NCBI RefSeq assembly: GCF_031127805.1
Contig: NZ_JARXHW010000002.1
Coordinates: forward strand, 1 to 64,000
Source: Thalassobacterium maritimum
GTDB lineage: Bacteria; Verrucomicrobiota; Verrucomicrobiia; Opitutales; Coraliomargaritaceae
DNA length: 64,000 nucleotides
Reading direction: 5' to 3'
Every line of letters begins with the position of its first letter. The stretch's first letter is position 1. The notes beneath the pieces were generated by a model that made no database searches, was not told where the DNA came from, and worked only from the letters and a program-made list of their open reading frames with translations. This document shows, in pieces, positions 15,140 to 24,094 of the stretch. A program made the position numbers and the translations under genes.

Positions 15140-18100
15140 TCAGTGAATCTGGTCAAGCACTTCGTGAATGGCCGCTTTGATATCTGCTTCCGGAGCTGTT
15201 TGTTTGACTGCATTGGACAGCCGGTAGAGTTTGTCTGTTAATTCCACGTCTTTTCGGATGGATGTCAGCCCGATGAGCTTATGGATGATGTCTCGTAGCC
15301 TAGGGATGTCTTTACAGTTCCATGCTTGCTGAAGTTCTTGAAGCCCCTCTTTTACGCTTTGATTGTAATTGGTTTCGAGTTCCGCCATTACGGTTGAGTC
15401 TCCGTTGGCAATGTAGTCCAGCATGCTGGATGGTACATTTGATTCAAAAATACGATGATGACCTAGCAGGCAGATCAGTTTCGAGGGTTCAAGTGGTTTT
15501 TCCATGAAATGGTCGAATCCTGCATCAAGGCATTTTTGCTCCATTTCGGGGGTATTGTATGCGCTAAGCGCAATCAATTTTGGCGGATTTTTGGGTTGGT
15601 CCGCCAAATACTGTCGGACGAGGTCCAAACCAGTCAGTCCAGGCATGTTGACATCGAGTAGCGCAAGTTCGCATTGACACTCACTAAGATGTAGCAAGGC
15701 CTCTTGGCCATTGCTGACTGTATGGGCTTTCGCGCCCATCCTCTTGAGAATCTCCGAGTGGAGATAACGATTAAAGTCCAGATCGTCTGCGACAAGAGCG
15801 CTCTGTCCATCGAGTAGGTTGGGATTTGTATTTATGCGCGTTGAGGTGACTGCTGCATAGAGATCTAGCTCCAGCGAAATCTTGAGTAGGAAGCGTGCTC
15901 CCGTTGTGTAACTTGGGTCGAGACTAAGAGTGCCGCCCATTAGTTTCGCCATCTCCGAGGCGATGGCTAGTCCTAATCCTGTGCCAGGGATGCTACTCTC
16001 ACCAGGAAGCGATAGGCGAGTGAACTCTTCGAATATGTATGAACGCTTATCCTCTGGAATACCTGGGCCAGTGTCTGTGACTTCGAATGTCGCTAAGACT
16101 GTGTCCTCATCTTTTTGATGGCTCAGTTTCAGGCTGACCGATCCCTTGTCCGTATATTTAAGAGCGTTCGATACCAGATTGGCCAGTATCTGTCTGAGCA
16201 GCACGGGGTCGCCTTTGCAATAGCAAGGGCGATCGGGGGTCTCGCTGAGCAGGCTTAAGCCCTTTGAGTCGGCCATACTGCGATGCATATCGACTACATC
16301 GTCGACTAGTTTGTAGACTTCAATGGTTTCAATTCGTGCGCGAAGCTTGCCGGATTCTAGGCTCGAATAATCCAGTGTTTGTCCCAGCAACTGGTGGAGG
16401 TGGCTAGTGCTGGTATATAAATGAGTTACTTCCTTGGATTTATTTCCGAGCTGTGATTCATTCTCGTGCATGAGGCGTACGATGCCTAAAATGCCATTGA
16501 GCGGATTCCGAATCTCATGGCTCATGCTGGCTAGAAAGTTCTGCTTTGTCCGGTAGGATTGCTCTAGCTCCAGCTTTTGGCTCTCAATTTTACATGTACG
16601 CTCGTTGATTAGTTCTTCTAGTTCCTCATTTCGCTGGGTCAGATGCTGATTTCGGAGTCTAATCAAATACCATACAGAGAACGCGAGCGTAACGCATCCG
16701 GCTGCGTAGGCGTAAGTTGTTCGATACCATGGCGGATGTATCAAGAAACCGAAACTGCTTATTGTGCCATTTCGCCCGAATTCATCGATCGCCCTGACCT
16801 CAAATCTGTAGTCGCCCTCATATAAGTTCGTGAAATCGCTGAAAGTTTCTTGGCTGATCTCAGACCACTTTTCGTTAAACCCAATCAGCCTTGTTTGGTA
16901 GCCATCAACCGCAATTGTGGATGGCGGGCTCGCGTATTCGATTCGCAGCGACTGTTGTGGATACTCCCATTCGTAGGACTCGTTAACCGAGCCTGCGCCT
17001 CCAAAGTATGTTTTTGATTTCGAGCGTTCACGGATTGTGGTGATGACAGTCGGCAACAGTTCAATCCGTGGCAGGGCGGAGAGGTCATAGCGTAATAGAC
17101 TCTGGCTGCCTCCCACCCAAAGCACTTCAGTGCCGTCTGTCTCTTGGTGTAGGAGTGCTTCGACCTTCCCAGCCTGATTGAGCGAGGGTAAGTTCCATGA
17201 TTCCCATCGGAGCTTGCCTTTCGCGTCTAGAATAAGTCTCCCGACTCGGTTTTTCTTTTTCCCTTGGCTGTTGTATGTTTCCAATCGCAATGCCCAGCCT
17301 GAGCCATCTGCAAGGGGGCAAGATTCTAGCCCATACGCGTCGGAACCTAGGTTGTTACCCAGTGCTGGGACGTAATGAAACATTTGCGTGTCATTGTCGT
17401 AGCAGTAGAGCCCTTGGTCGGATATGACGATCACTGTGTCTTGAATGCTCAGGCAATGGGCCCAGATGAATCCATCTGGTAGTCCGTGCTCAGCTCCTAG
17501 TGAATACAACACTTTCCATTCGCTATTGCTGGAGTATAGGTTCGGTGAATTGGCTATATACACTGATCCCTTAGAATCTGAAATCATCAATCTAGAGTCG
17601 GATAGCTCGATGAGAGAAGCCGCTCCGGAATTGAAGTTTTGGAGAGTATCCAGCATTTTCCAGCTCTCATTTATTTTCTTCCAGACACTGACTTTAGGAA
17701 CGTCTGCTGTGTAGATTGAGTCAGGGGTTAGTTTACTCGGGAATATTGATGTGATTGCCCTGGCGCTTGGTGTTGAAGACTTGGAACTTTGGCTATTGAG
17801 GCTTCTTAGTGCGGATGTTGTGCCATAAACGATATCTTCATTCACGCGTTCGATGTCCCACAGTGATGCGGCCTCATCGAGCACTCTCAGTGCAGGCCAT
17901 TGGTTTTGGATCTTACGCGGTATTGATTTTAATTCGTGTCCAGTTGTGTAATAGATTTGATTGCGAGCACTGAGGATGTCTTGAGTTCCCTCATTTACGA
18001 ATGTGAGGAATCTGTTTTTAACTTGATATACTTTGTCGACTCCCACCACCCAGATGCTGCCATCGCGACTCTCGAAAGTTTTATAGATGGGCTTTGGGTT

Positions 18101-18976
18101 GACAGCGACTTGATTTGTGACTGCCCCCGTTTGATCTAGGATCTTAAGTCCTTGGGCAGCAGTTCCGATTGCAAGATCTCCATTTTTGAGCCTTATCGCG
18201 TGTGTGATTGTGGTTTGATGTATATCATACTGGCTTCGAGTCAGATGTTGATCCTTAAGCCAGAATAGGCCATTGGATACCGTAACGCATAGAAGTCCCC
18301 TTTCGGTATGATCGATGATATTTATTATGCCGGAGGCAATTTCGGGCGTGTCTGACACTATTAGTTCAAAATCATTTTCACTAAACCTGTATAGCCCTTT
18401 TCCACGGTCATGAATGTAGAGCTCATTGTCGTGCCAGCTTGGTAGAATTCGTCTCTCGTCTAGAAATGCCCAAGTCTTCCACTTTTCATTCTCCCATTGT
18501 AGAACATAATTTGATGTAATTAGAAAGATGCAGTCTCGGAAGTGTTTAATTTTCCAAAACGTGCCTAGGTTTCGATTTTCTGGCAGCGAACGTAGTGATT
18601 CAGTGAGATCGATGAATTGGTATGTGTTGTTATCCTCGGAGTCGTAGTAGCCGATGGAGCCGATGCCAGCGATCCAAATTCTATCCTTCGCATCAATAGT
18701 GGCGGACGTAATTAATGAGGCATAGCCAGTTGCGGGCATCCCGCTCCATTTTTCTCCATCGTATTTTAATAGTCCTGCTTCGTTGATTAGAAAGATTGTG
18801 CCTGAAGGAACTTGTAGGATATCGCTGGAAATTGAGCCGCCTCCGTGGTCATCGTTAGTGAATTCTTCGATGAATAGACTGGTTGTTTGAGCTTTTAATA
18901 CTTGAAGGCAATGAATCGCGATCAGCGTAAGGATGATAATCCGCTTATAAAACTCACTATTCGAGACAGTTGTCAT
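15140..18976 (-). CDS. Hybrid histidine kinase: propeller sensor, Y_Y_Y, HisKA, REC, HPt
   Basis: 1278 residues. A signal peptide (LTLIAIHCLQVLKAQ) leads to a large periplasmic two-component-regulator propeller (about 30-670) and a Y_Y_Y domain (about 680-745). One membrane helix (about 755-775), a coiled linker and HisKA follow, with phospho-His near 818 in SMSHEIRNPLNG. The HATPase domain has DTGPGI and GTGLGLAI, the REC domain has its Asp near 1107 (LLDVNMPG), and the C-terminal HPt has its His near 1230 (IIHKLIGLTS). Phosphate can thus pass His-Asp-His to an external regulator. It is divergent from the 50-aa peptide and YcaO genes, whose downstream NarL-type regulator is the natural partner. 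The stimulus is unknown; many propeller kinases sense oligosaccharides. Confidence 0.9.
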   Translation of the reverse strand: MTTVSNSEFYKRIIILTLIAIHCLQVLKAQTTSLFIEEFTNDDHGGGSISSDILQVPSGTIFLINEAGLLKYDGEKWSGMPATGYASLITSATIDAKDRIWIAGIGSIGYYDSEDNNTYQFIDLTESLRSLPENRNLGTFWKIKHFRDCIFLITSNYVLQWENEKWKTWAFLDERRILPSWHDNELYIHDRGKGLYRFSENDFELIVSDTPEIASGIINIIDHTERGLLCVTVSNGLFWLKDQHLTRSQYDIHQTTITHAIRLKNGDLAIGTAAQGLKILDQTGAVTNQVAVNPKPIYKTFESRDGSIWVVGVDKVYQVKNRFLTFVNEGTQDILSARNQIYYTTGHELKSIPRKIQNQWPALRVLDEAASLWDIERVNEDIVYGTTSALRSLNSQSSKSSTPSARAITSIFPSKLTPDSIYTADVPKVSVWKKINESWKMLDTLQNFNSGAASLIELSDSRLMISDSKGSVYIANSPNLYSSNSEWKVLYSLGAEHGLPDGFIWAHCLSIQDTVIVISDQGLYCYDNDTQMFHYVPALGNNLGSDAYGLESCPLADGSGWALRLETYNSQGKKKNRVGRLILDAKGKLRWESWNLPSLNQAGKVEALLHQETDGTEVLWVGGSQSLLRYDLSALPRIELLPTVITTIRERSKSKTYFGGAGSVNESYEWEYPQQSLRIEYASPPSTIAVDGYQTRLIGFNEKWSEISQETFSDFTNLYEGDYRFEVRAIDEFGRNGTISSFGFLIHPPWYRTTYAYAAGCVTLAFSVWYLIRLRNQHLTQRNEELEELINERTCKIESQKLELEQSYRTKQNFLASMSHEIRNPLNGILGIVRLMHENESQLGNKSKEVTHLYTSTSHLHQLLGQTLDYSSLESGKLRARIETIEVYKLVDDVVDMHRSMADSKGLSLLSETPDRPCYCKGDPVLLRQILANLVSNALKYTDKGSVSLKLSHQKDEDTVLATFEVTDTGPGIPEDKRSYIFEEFTRLSLPGESSIPGTGLGLAIASEMAKLMGGTLSLDPSYTTGARFLLKISLELDLYAAVTSTRINTNPNLLDGQSALVADDLDFNRYLHSEILKRMGAKAHTVSNGQEALLHLSECQCELALLDVNMPGLTGLDLVRQYLADQPKNPPKLIALSAYNTPEMEQKCLDAGFDHFMEKPLEPSKLICLLGHHRIFESNVPSSMLDYIANGDSTVMAELETNYNQSVKEGLQELQQAWNCKDIPRLRDIIHKLIGLTSIRKDVELTDKLYRLSNAVKQTAPEADIKAAIHEVLDQIH

Positions 18977-19111
18977 TTTTCGATTTGAAAATTAGGGTTA
19001 CTTTTTGACTGTAGTCTAACTGGACTAGTGGTGTGGTTTGTTTATCTCAGATAATGAGGCATAAGTGCAGTGCTCTCACAATGAGGGTATAACTGAAAGG
19101 ATTAAAACAAT

Positions 19112-19264
19112 ATGAAATCATTATTAAGCACTCTCTGTTTAAACTTGGGGCTAAGCAAGCTAGCAACACGTATGGACTCTGCGGTCAATCGTTCTGTTGA
19201 GCAAAAGTCTGTGAATGCGGCCATGCCGTCATGCATGCCTACCGTAGAAGGAGTGAGCGTCTAG
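19112..19264 (+). CDS. 50-residue peptide, candidate precursor for the YcaO enzyme
   Basis: An open frame of 50 codons from ATG 19112 to TAG 19262, with GAAAGG about 12 bases upstream as a weak ribosome site. Two parts are visible: an N-terminal helix-forming stretch (MKSLLSTLCLNLGLSKLATR) rich in Leu, and a C-terminal part rich in Ser, Val, Met and Pro with one Cys (AMPSCMPTVEGVSV). A small gene directly before a YcaO gene, separated by a hairpin, matches the usual layout of leader-core precursors of ribosomally made modified peptides. The core has only one Cys and few Ser/Thr, so extensive azoline formation is not expected. No homolog is recognised; function is inferred from context only. 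Confidence 0.5.
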   Translation: MKSLLSTLCLNLGLSKLATRMDSAVNRSVEQKSVNAAMPSCMPTVEGVSV

Positions 19265-19285
19265 ATCTATTGAGGTAAAATCAGT

Positions 19286-19321
19286 GTCTGAGTCTAGACG
19301 TTTGCACGTGTAGGCTCAGAC
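19286..19321 (+). promoter_or_regulatory. Hairpin between peptide gene and YcaO gene (possible attenuator)
   Basis: GTCTGAGTCTA (19286-19296) pairs with TAGGCTCAGAC (19311-19321) over 11 positions, one of them G-U. The loop is 14 bases; GCTTTATTATATTTG follows. There is no strong T-tract, so it could be a partial terminator or mRNA-processing/stability element that makes more peptide mRNA than enzyme mRNA. Confidence 0.6.
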
Positions 19322-19341
19322 GCTTTATTATATTTGCCATT

Positions 19342-20232
19342 ATGTTGAGTTTAGCCCCCATACGATACGCTCAGGTCATGCGAGCGCAGGGCGGTCCCAT
19401 TGATCGTCTTGAGCACACTGTCGGTCAGATTTGGGGGAAGCCTCGGGTGCAGGCGGTGGCTTATCTTCGCGAAGAACTCGTGCCCATAGAATTTTCTCAG
19501 AATCGAGTGTCAGAGCAACCAGATGGAGCGGGAGCGCATGAAACGCAGCAAGTTGCCTGTCACATGGCGATTTCTGAGGCACTTGAACGGTGGGCGGTGT
19601 ATCATTGTCGTGGTTCTGAGGCAGGCGATGTCGGAGGAATGGACCTAGACAGCAGTTCTAATGGGTTTGCGGCTTATCCTGGGCTATTCAAGCGTCAAGC
19701 ACGTGCCGCCGCATTTCGTGAATCTATTGAGCGGCATTGCCTGATTTCTTGGTGGGAAGAATTGCTGGGGCATCGAAGTTTACCTGACCCTCTCGCTGGC
19801 GTGACTGCGATTAAACTAGAAAACCCCTTTAGCCGACATGAGGTGGCACTTCTTTGGACTGAAGTCGAAGGCCGATACGCCTACGCCTTCGGTGCCGGCA
19901 GCAACGAGTTGAATGCGATTCAACGTGCGCTTGTTGAGTTGGATCGAACGATACAACTGCTTCGAGTCTTGAGTCCTGAAAAGATGGCTGATCATCTATG
20001 CACGGGGGACGTCTTTGAACGTCGTATTGTCTTTTTTGCATCGGAGGCGGGCAGGCATCGCTTTATGAAGCGGCTCGCCTCGATGAGAAAAGTTGGAGCT
20101 CCTAAAATGAATTTACTGTTTGATGCCGCAGTCAATGGGCCCTGGGATCGATATGTAAGCGTTTGGCGGACAGTCATCGAAGCACCGAGCCGAGAGTATT
20201 TAAGTGACTCCGAGGACTATTTTTTTTGGTGA
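19342..20232 (+). CDS. Short YcaO-domain protein (ATP-dependent peptide cyclodehydratase-like)
   Basis: 296 residues from ATG 19342. All three core YcaO blocks are visible: SEALER (Glu79, Glu82), SSNGFAAYPGLFKRQA then FRESIERHCL (Glu127, Glu130), and GAGSNELNAIQRALVEL (Glu199). YcaO enzymes use ATP to activate backbone amides, forming azolines, thioamides or amidines, usually in ribosomal peptides. This one is shorter than typical (~400 residues or more): it lacks a fused E1-like or peptide-recognition domain and the proline-rich C-terminus of azoline-forming enzymes, and the Gln often found after the third block is Asp (LDRTIQ). It sits between a 50-aa peptide gene and a response regulator. 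A partner protein for peptide binding is not seen. The family call is strong; substrate is inference. Confidence 0.8.
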   Translation: MLSLAPIRYAQVMRAQGGPIDRLEHTVGQIWGKPRVQAVAYLREELVPIEFSQNRVSEQPDGAGAHETQQVACHMAISEALERWAVYHCRGSEAGDVGGMDLDSSSNGFAAYPGLFKRQARAAAFRESIERHCLISWWEELLGHRSLPDPLAGVTAIKLENPFSRHEVALLWTEVEGRYAYAFGAGSNELNAIQRALVELDRTIQLLRVLSPEKMADHLCTGDVFERRIVFFASEAGRHRFMKRLASMRKVGAPKMNLLFDAAVNGPWDRYVSVWRTVIEAPSREYLSDSEDYFFW

Positions 20233-20259
20233 GCTGCTTTTTAGGCTGGAGGCCTGCTA

Positions 20260-20931
20260 TTGTTAATGCTTGTTTGGGTTATGAATGCTTTGATTGTTGA
20301 AGATGAAGGGCTTACGCGGAACTTGTTGTCTGGTTTGCTCCGGCGCGAGTTTGATTTTGATGAAATTGTTCAGGCGGCAGATGGCGATGAGGCTTGGGAG
20401 CTCTTTTTAGGAGACGAATTTACGTTCATAATGATTGATTTGATCATACCGAAACTAGATGGATTGAGCCTTGCTCGTAAGATTTTAGAGCATGGCCGAG
20501 GGAAAAAGATTATTGTACTATCAAGTGAGTGTGACGACTACACAGTAAAAGAAGTGAGTCGAAGTGGGATTTTTGGCTATATAGATAAACCTGGCATGTC
20601 GGAATTCGTATTATTAGAGGCGATACGGACTGTGCTGCAGGGGCGAATCTATATGTCTGCAGCAGTTCGAAAAGTGATGGATCGAATTGCTGTGGATCCA
20701 GATGCCTATTATAAGGTCTTGTCAGATCGCGAGATGGTAGTGCTCCGTCTGTTGTCTAAGTGCGAGACAGACGAGTCCATTGCTCAAGAACTGGATATCA
20801 GTCCTTTCACAGTTCGTCGCCATCGACTAAATATTATGAATAAGTTAAATCTTAAGAGCGTGGCCCAACTTATACGGTACGCGCTTGATCAGGGTATCGT
20901 TAAGCATAAAAGCGGTCTGGGCTGGTCCTGA
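20260..20931 (+). CDS. NarL/FixJ-type response regulator
   Basis: 223 residues if started at TTG 20260, which has GGAGG at 20248-20252 with ideal spacing; the canonical receiver begins at the ATG at 20281 (MNALIVEDEG), and the extra seven residues may not be used. The receiver domain has acidic pair ED, phospho-acceptor Asp in MIDLIIPKLDG, conserved Ser/Thr (LSSE) and Lys (DKPG). A linker leads to a LuxR-type helix-turn-helix (LSDREMVVLRLLSKCETDESIAQELDISPFTVRRH split as usual over two helices). It follows the YcaO gene by 27 bases and probably belongs to its operon. It is a likely phosphate acceptor from the HPt domain of the kinase encoded at 15140-18976. Confidence 0.88.
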   Translation: MLMLVWVMNALIVEDEGLTRNLLSGLLRREFDFDEIVQAADGDEAWELFLGDEFTFIMIDLIIPKLDGLSLARKILEHGRGKKIIVLSSECDDYTVKEVSRSGIFGYIDKPGMSEFVLLEAIRTVLQGRIYMSAAVRKVMDRIAVDPDAYYKVLSDREMVVLRLLSKCETDESIAQELDISPFTVRRHRLNIMNKLNLKSVAQLIRYALDQGIVKHKSGLGWS

Positions 20932-20995
20932 TATGATAGAATCAGGGGGGGGCGCTGTGTGCGCAGTTGAAGTCGAGAGTGGGGAGCTCTTTCGT

Positions 20996-21070
20996 GGCGT
21001 CGCCGCTCGCGGCGGCCTTGGTGAAACGCATGCAAGTCTTTGAGGCCCGGCGTCCGCGAGCGGACACGCC
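20996..21070. repeat. REP-like imperfect inverted repeat (GGCGT..CGCTCGCGG)
   Basis: GGCGTCGCCGCTCGCGGCGG... (20996-21017) pairs imperfectly with 21049-21070 (GGCGTCCGCGAGCGGACACG...). The right half is a palindrome by itself and is closely similar to 9495-9518. No T-tract follows. Confidence 0.65.
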
Positions 21071-21274
21071 ATGTCTTTATTGTACCACTTCTAAGAATAT
21101 ATGATCTATAAGCTTGGCCTTTGCGTAGCCTCGAAACTTTGTTTCCATGCGTCGCCTTCGGCTATGCAGGACACAGTCGGGGGGCGATCGGCATCGACCC
21201 GGTTCCTAGAACCGAGGTTACAAAAGATATATTCGGACCAAACTTTTTTCGAATTGGTATAAGTAGACACAAAA

Positions 21275-21312
21275 AATCCCCAAATGCTTTTTTACGCGCA
21301 AATTTGGGGATT
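21275..21312. repeat. Perfect 11-bp hairpin AATCCCCAAAT
   Basis: AATCCCCAAAT (21275-21285) and its complement ATTTGGGGATT (21302-21312) around a 16-base loop. It lies 5 bases before the first stray tRNA-Ser tail. It could be the end of a small element or a terminator; A-runs precede it. Confidence 0.6.
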
Positions 21313-21317
21313 AATAA

Positions 21318-21447
21318 ATGGCGGAGAAGGCGGGATTGCTTCGCCATCTTCGCTTCGCTGCGTCGAACCCGCGGCAGGTTCGACTCCTCGACTTCTCATC
21401 GCCCTTTTAGGCGACTGCGTCTTAAAAATGGCGGAGAAGGCGGGATT
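21318..21447. repeat. Two extra copies of the tRNA-Ser 3' end
   Basis: The 20 bases ATGGCGGAGAAGGCGGGATT at the 3' end of tRNA-Ser (21574-21593, including CCA as TGG) recur exactly at 21318-21337 and 21428-21447. Unit lengths are 110 and 146 bases. The copies stop in the T-arm, so they are not tRNA genes. Confidence 0.85.
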
Positions 21448-21574
21448 GGTGGCTGCGCCATCGCTTCGCGATCCTCCTTCGGAGGCCCCTTCTTCAGTCG
21501 CTGCGCTTCTTACGTCGAACAAGTTCTCATCCCTTATTCCGGCTAAGCCGGATAATTTGTTTTGCGGAGCAAAA

Positions 21575-21665
<91 letters not shown>

Positions 21666-21974
21666 TTACCAGACCGAGGAGACAATCTCCCCGCTGGCAG
21701 AGTTCAACCCTAAATTTCGATATTTTTCAATTTTTTATGCGGCCGCTGATTTAGGCTGTGCCCCCGGGGTTTTGGCGATCAGATAAATCAAAGTGTCTAG
21801 TCCGACTTGTGTGTAAAAAGATAATGAAGGAGCGCGGAAGCTGTTGAACTGCGCGCCCTATACAGATTGTAAAATGGAGACGACCAACGCTTGTTCGAAA
21901 ATAAATGAAAAAAAGTAAAAAACTCAGTTGACGAGTTTAAAAAAGGTTCCCTTAATCCCGCCTTTCTCAACAGT
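21666..21974. other. Intergenic region between divergent tRNA genes
   Basis: 309 bases. Only the probable tRNA-Phe promoter at 21928-21956 is recognised; the rest is AT-rich without a convincing open frame. Confidence 0.6.
21928..21956 (+). promoter_or_regulatory. Probable sigma-70 promoter of tRNA-Phe
   Basis: TTGACG (21928-21933), a 17-base spacer, then CTTAAT (21951-21956), 18 bases before the mature tRNA-Phe 5' end. Confidence 0.6.
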
Positions 21975-22050
<76 letters not shown>

Positions 22051-22063
22051 TTGAGAGAATATT

Positions 22064-22098
22064 AAGTCGCCTCGCTTAATTGAGCGGCGACTTTTTAA
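22064..22098 (+). terminator. Terminator-like hairpin after tRNA-Phe
   Basis: AAGTCGCC (22064-22071) pairs with GGCGACTT (22086-22093), followed by TTTT. It lies 14 bases after the tRNA. Confidence 0.65.
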
Positions 22099-22129
22099 TT
22101 TTCAGCTCAAACCTCGTTTGAGTTCCATC

Positions 22130-22364
<235 letters not shown>

Positions 22365-22376
<12 letters not shown>

Positions 22377-22398
22377 AACTCGGAGCGCTTTTTTTTTG
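22365..22398 (+). terminator. Duplicate terminator after the second tRNA-Leu tail
   Basis: AAGCGCTCCG (22365-22374) and CGGAGCGCTT (22381-22390) followed by eight T. It is copied along with the tRNA tail but has a different loop. Confidence 0.85.
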
Positions 22399-22634
22399 GC
22401 GTGCTATGCTTGGCAGCAAGCTCGTGCCCGCGATCCTTGATCGAATGGGGGGAATGCGACAGGTGTAATCAGAGATGGAATAAAGTGGTGCGCGGCGGGT
22501 CTAGTCTGCGATAATACTGTTTTTGATCTGTTTATAATTATGTTGAAAGTGAATCGTGGTCCTTTGTTCGTCGCTGCGCCGAGTTGGCGGGTTGTTTTGG
22601 ATGCTAAGCTGCTTGGCGAGTGGGCTTCTGTGCT

Positions 22635-24041
22635 ATGAATACGGAGCATACGATTGCGCTGTGGCTCTTGGCCTTGGCCTATATGGGGATCATTTGGTGG
22701 AAGGCTCCTAAACAAGTCAGCGCATCTGGCTTCTTTAAAGGAAAGCATGCAGATGGCAAAGATCCCTCACTGGGCTTGCTGATCGCGAGTGCGGCGATTT
22801 CCTGGATCTTTGCTAAATCGATCGTCAACGCGGCCGACCTTTCGCAGGCCTTTGGCTTCTGGGGCGGTGTGGGTTATGGCGTTTATTACTTGAGCTTTGT
22901 GGTCGCAGGTATTGCGTTTTATCTGATTCGTACCCGCACTGCCTATACATCTTTGCCTGCTTTTTTACGCGGTAAATATGGCTTAGTGGGCATGCGCCTG
23001 TTTTTGTTGGCGGTGGGAATTCGGCTCTATAACGAAATTTGGTCCAACACCAAGGTGGTCGGCAGCTTTTTTGGTCCGGAAGGAGGGAGTCAATATTGGC
23101 TGGCGGTGCTGGTTTTTACGGTCTTTACCGTGATCTATACTTGGCGCGGCGGCCTGCGCTCCAGTCTGCTGACCGATGCATTTCAAATGGTGTTCGCTGG
23201 GCTGTTACTGGCGATCACGCTCTTTGTGATTTCACCGCCTCTGATTCGGGAATGGCCACAGGCGACACCGGATATGACAGGCTCGGCTTTGACCTTTGCT
23301 TTGTTAGCTTTCTTGCAGATCTTTAGCTATCCCTTTCACGATCCGGTCATGACGGATCGCGCCTTTATTACGAGTCCGCGGACGATGTTGAAGGGCTTCA
23401 TTGCCGCAGGACTGCTGAGCGGCGCTTTTATCGTGTTGTTCAGTCTGGTCGGGCTCTACGCTCGTTTGCAAGGGGAGGGCAGTGGGCCCGCCGTCTTGAG
23501 TGTTTCGGCTGCGCTGGGCTTGCCGATGTTGCTGATTTTTAATGTGATGATGCTGACCAGTGCGGGCTCCACTTTAGACTCCACTTTTTCCAGTGCGGGC
23601 AAGCTCAGTATTTTGGACTGGAAGTCGCGCCAAGCGATCGCGCCGAACAGTGTTCGACGCGCGCGTGGAGTCATCGTGGCGCTGGCGATTTTGGGCAATT
23701 TGCCACTACTTACAATTTACATGGGCGATCAAATTGGCCCTGCGGTGATTGCAGCCACGACCATTAGCGGCACCATGGTGATGGGCTTGGCGCCGATTAT
23801 CTTGCTCAGTTTTCTACCTACCAGTGCTTTGAATTTTCATTTAGCCTTTTGGCCGGGCTTGCTTCTTGGCGGACTGCTTGCTTTTACGCCTAGCATTTTT
23901 CCTGCATGGGTGGCGGTTGGCTCTGGCAAATATGCCTTGGCCACGGGCGTGAATCTTTATGGTTTGGGGCTCTGCACGGCAGGCTTTCTGATCGGCAGTG
24001 GCGTGAATCTTTACAAAAAAAAGAGCCCTGAAACTACGTGA
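22635..24041 (+). CDS. Sodium:solute symporter (SSS/SLC5 family)
   Basis: 468 residues from ATG 22635. About thirteen hydrophobic segments and the sequences SLGLLIASAAISWIFAKS, YTWRGGLRSSLLTDAFQM (the family's sodium-binding helix region) and SAGSTLDSTFSS identify an SSS symporter, an inner-membrane carrier that takes up a solute with Na+. The substrate cannot be told from sequence. Its last codons (SPETT) are encoded by the left arm of the terminator at 24022-24062. The upstream spacer carries the tRNA-Leu duplication; no operon partner on this strand. Confidence 0.85.
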   Translation: MNTEHTIALWLLALAYMGIIWWKAPKQVSASGFFKGKHADGKDPSLGLLIASAAISWIFAKSIVNAADLSQAFGFWGGVGYGVYYLSFVVAGIAFYLIRTRTAYTSLPAFLRGKYGLVGMRLFLLAVGIRLYNEIWSNTKVVGSFFGPEGGSQYWLAVLVFTVFTVIYTWRGGLRSSLLTDAFQMVFAGLLLAITLFVISPPLIREWPQATPDMTGSALTFALLAFLQIFSYPFHDPVMTDRAFITSPRTMLKGFIAAGLLSGAFIVLFSLVGLYARLQGEGSGPAVLSVSAALGLPMLLIFNVMMLTSAGSTLDSTFSSAGKLSILDWKSRQAIAPNSVRRARGVIVALAILGNLPLLTIYMGDQIGPAVIAATTISGTMVMGLAPIILLSFLPTSALNFHLAFWPGLLLGGLLAFTPSIFPAWVAVGSGKYALATGVNLYGLGLCTAGFLIGSGVNLYKKKSPETT

Positions 24042-24062
24042 ATGACGTAGTCTCAGGGCTCT
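24022..24062. terminator. Bidirectional terminator between symporter and ank gene
   Basis: AGAGCCCTGAAACTACGT (24022-24039) pairs with 24045-24062 with one bulge. An eight-A run precedes it, giving a T-tract for minus-strand transcripts. It overlaps the symporter stop codon. Confidence 0.85.
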
Positions 24063-24094
24063 GGATTCGGAAGTCCGGCGGTCGCTTTGCTTAA

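Larger units (their letters stand above)
20932..21574. other. Repeat-filled non-coding region next to tRNA-Ser
   Basis: 643 bases with no convincing gene; open frames here are translations of repeats. It holds the palindrome at 20996-21070, an 11-bp hairpin at 21275-21312, two stray copies of the tRNA-Ser 3' end (21318, 21428) and short T-arm-like inverted pieces such as GTCGAACC...GGTTCGAC near 21363-21385. Confidence 0.7.

Noticed and set aside
18977..19111. LuxR-type operator and promoter before the peptide gene
   Set aside because: TTGACT at 19005 and short inverted pieces (AGTC/GACT) exist, but no matching -10 or convincing dyad could be fixed.
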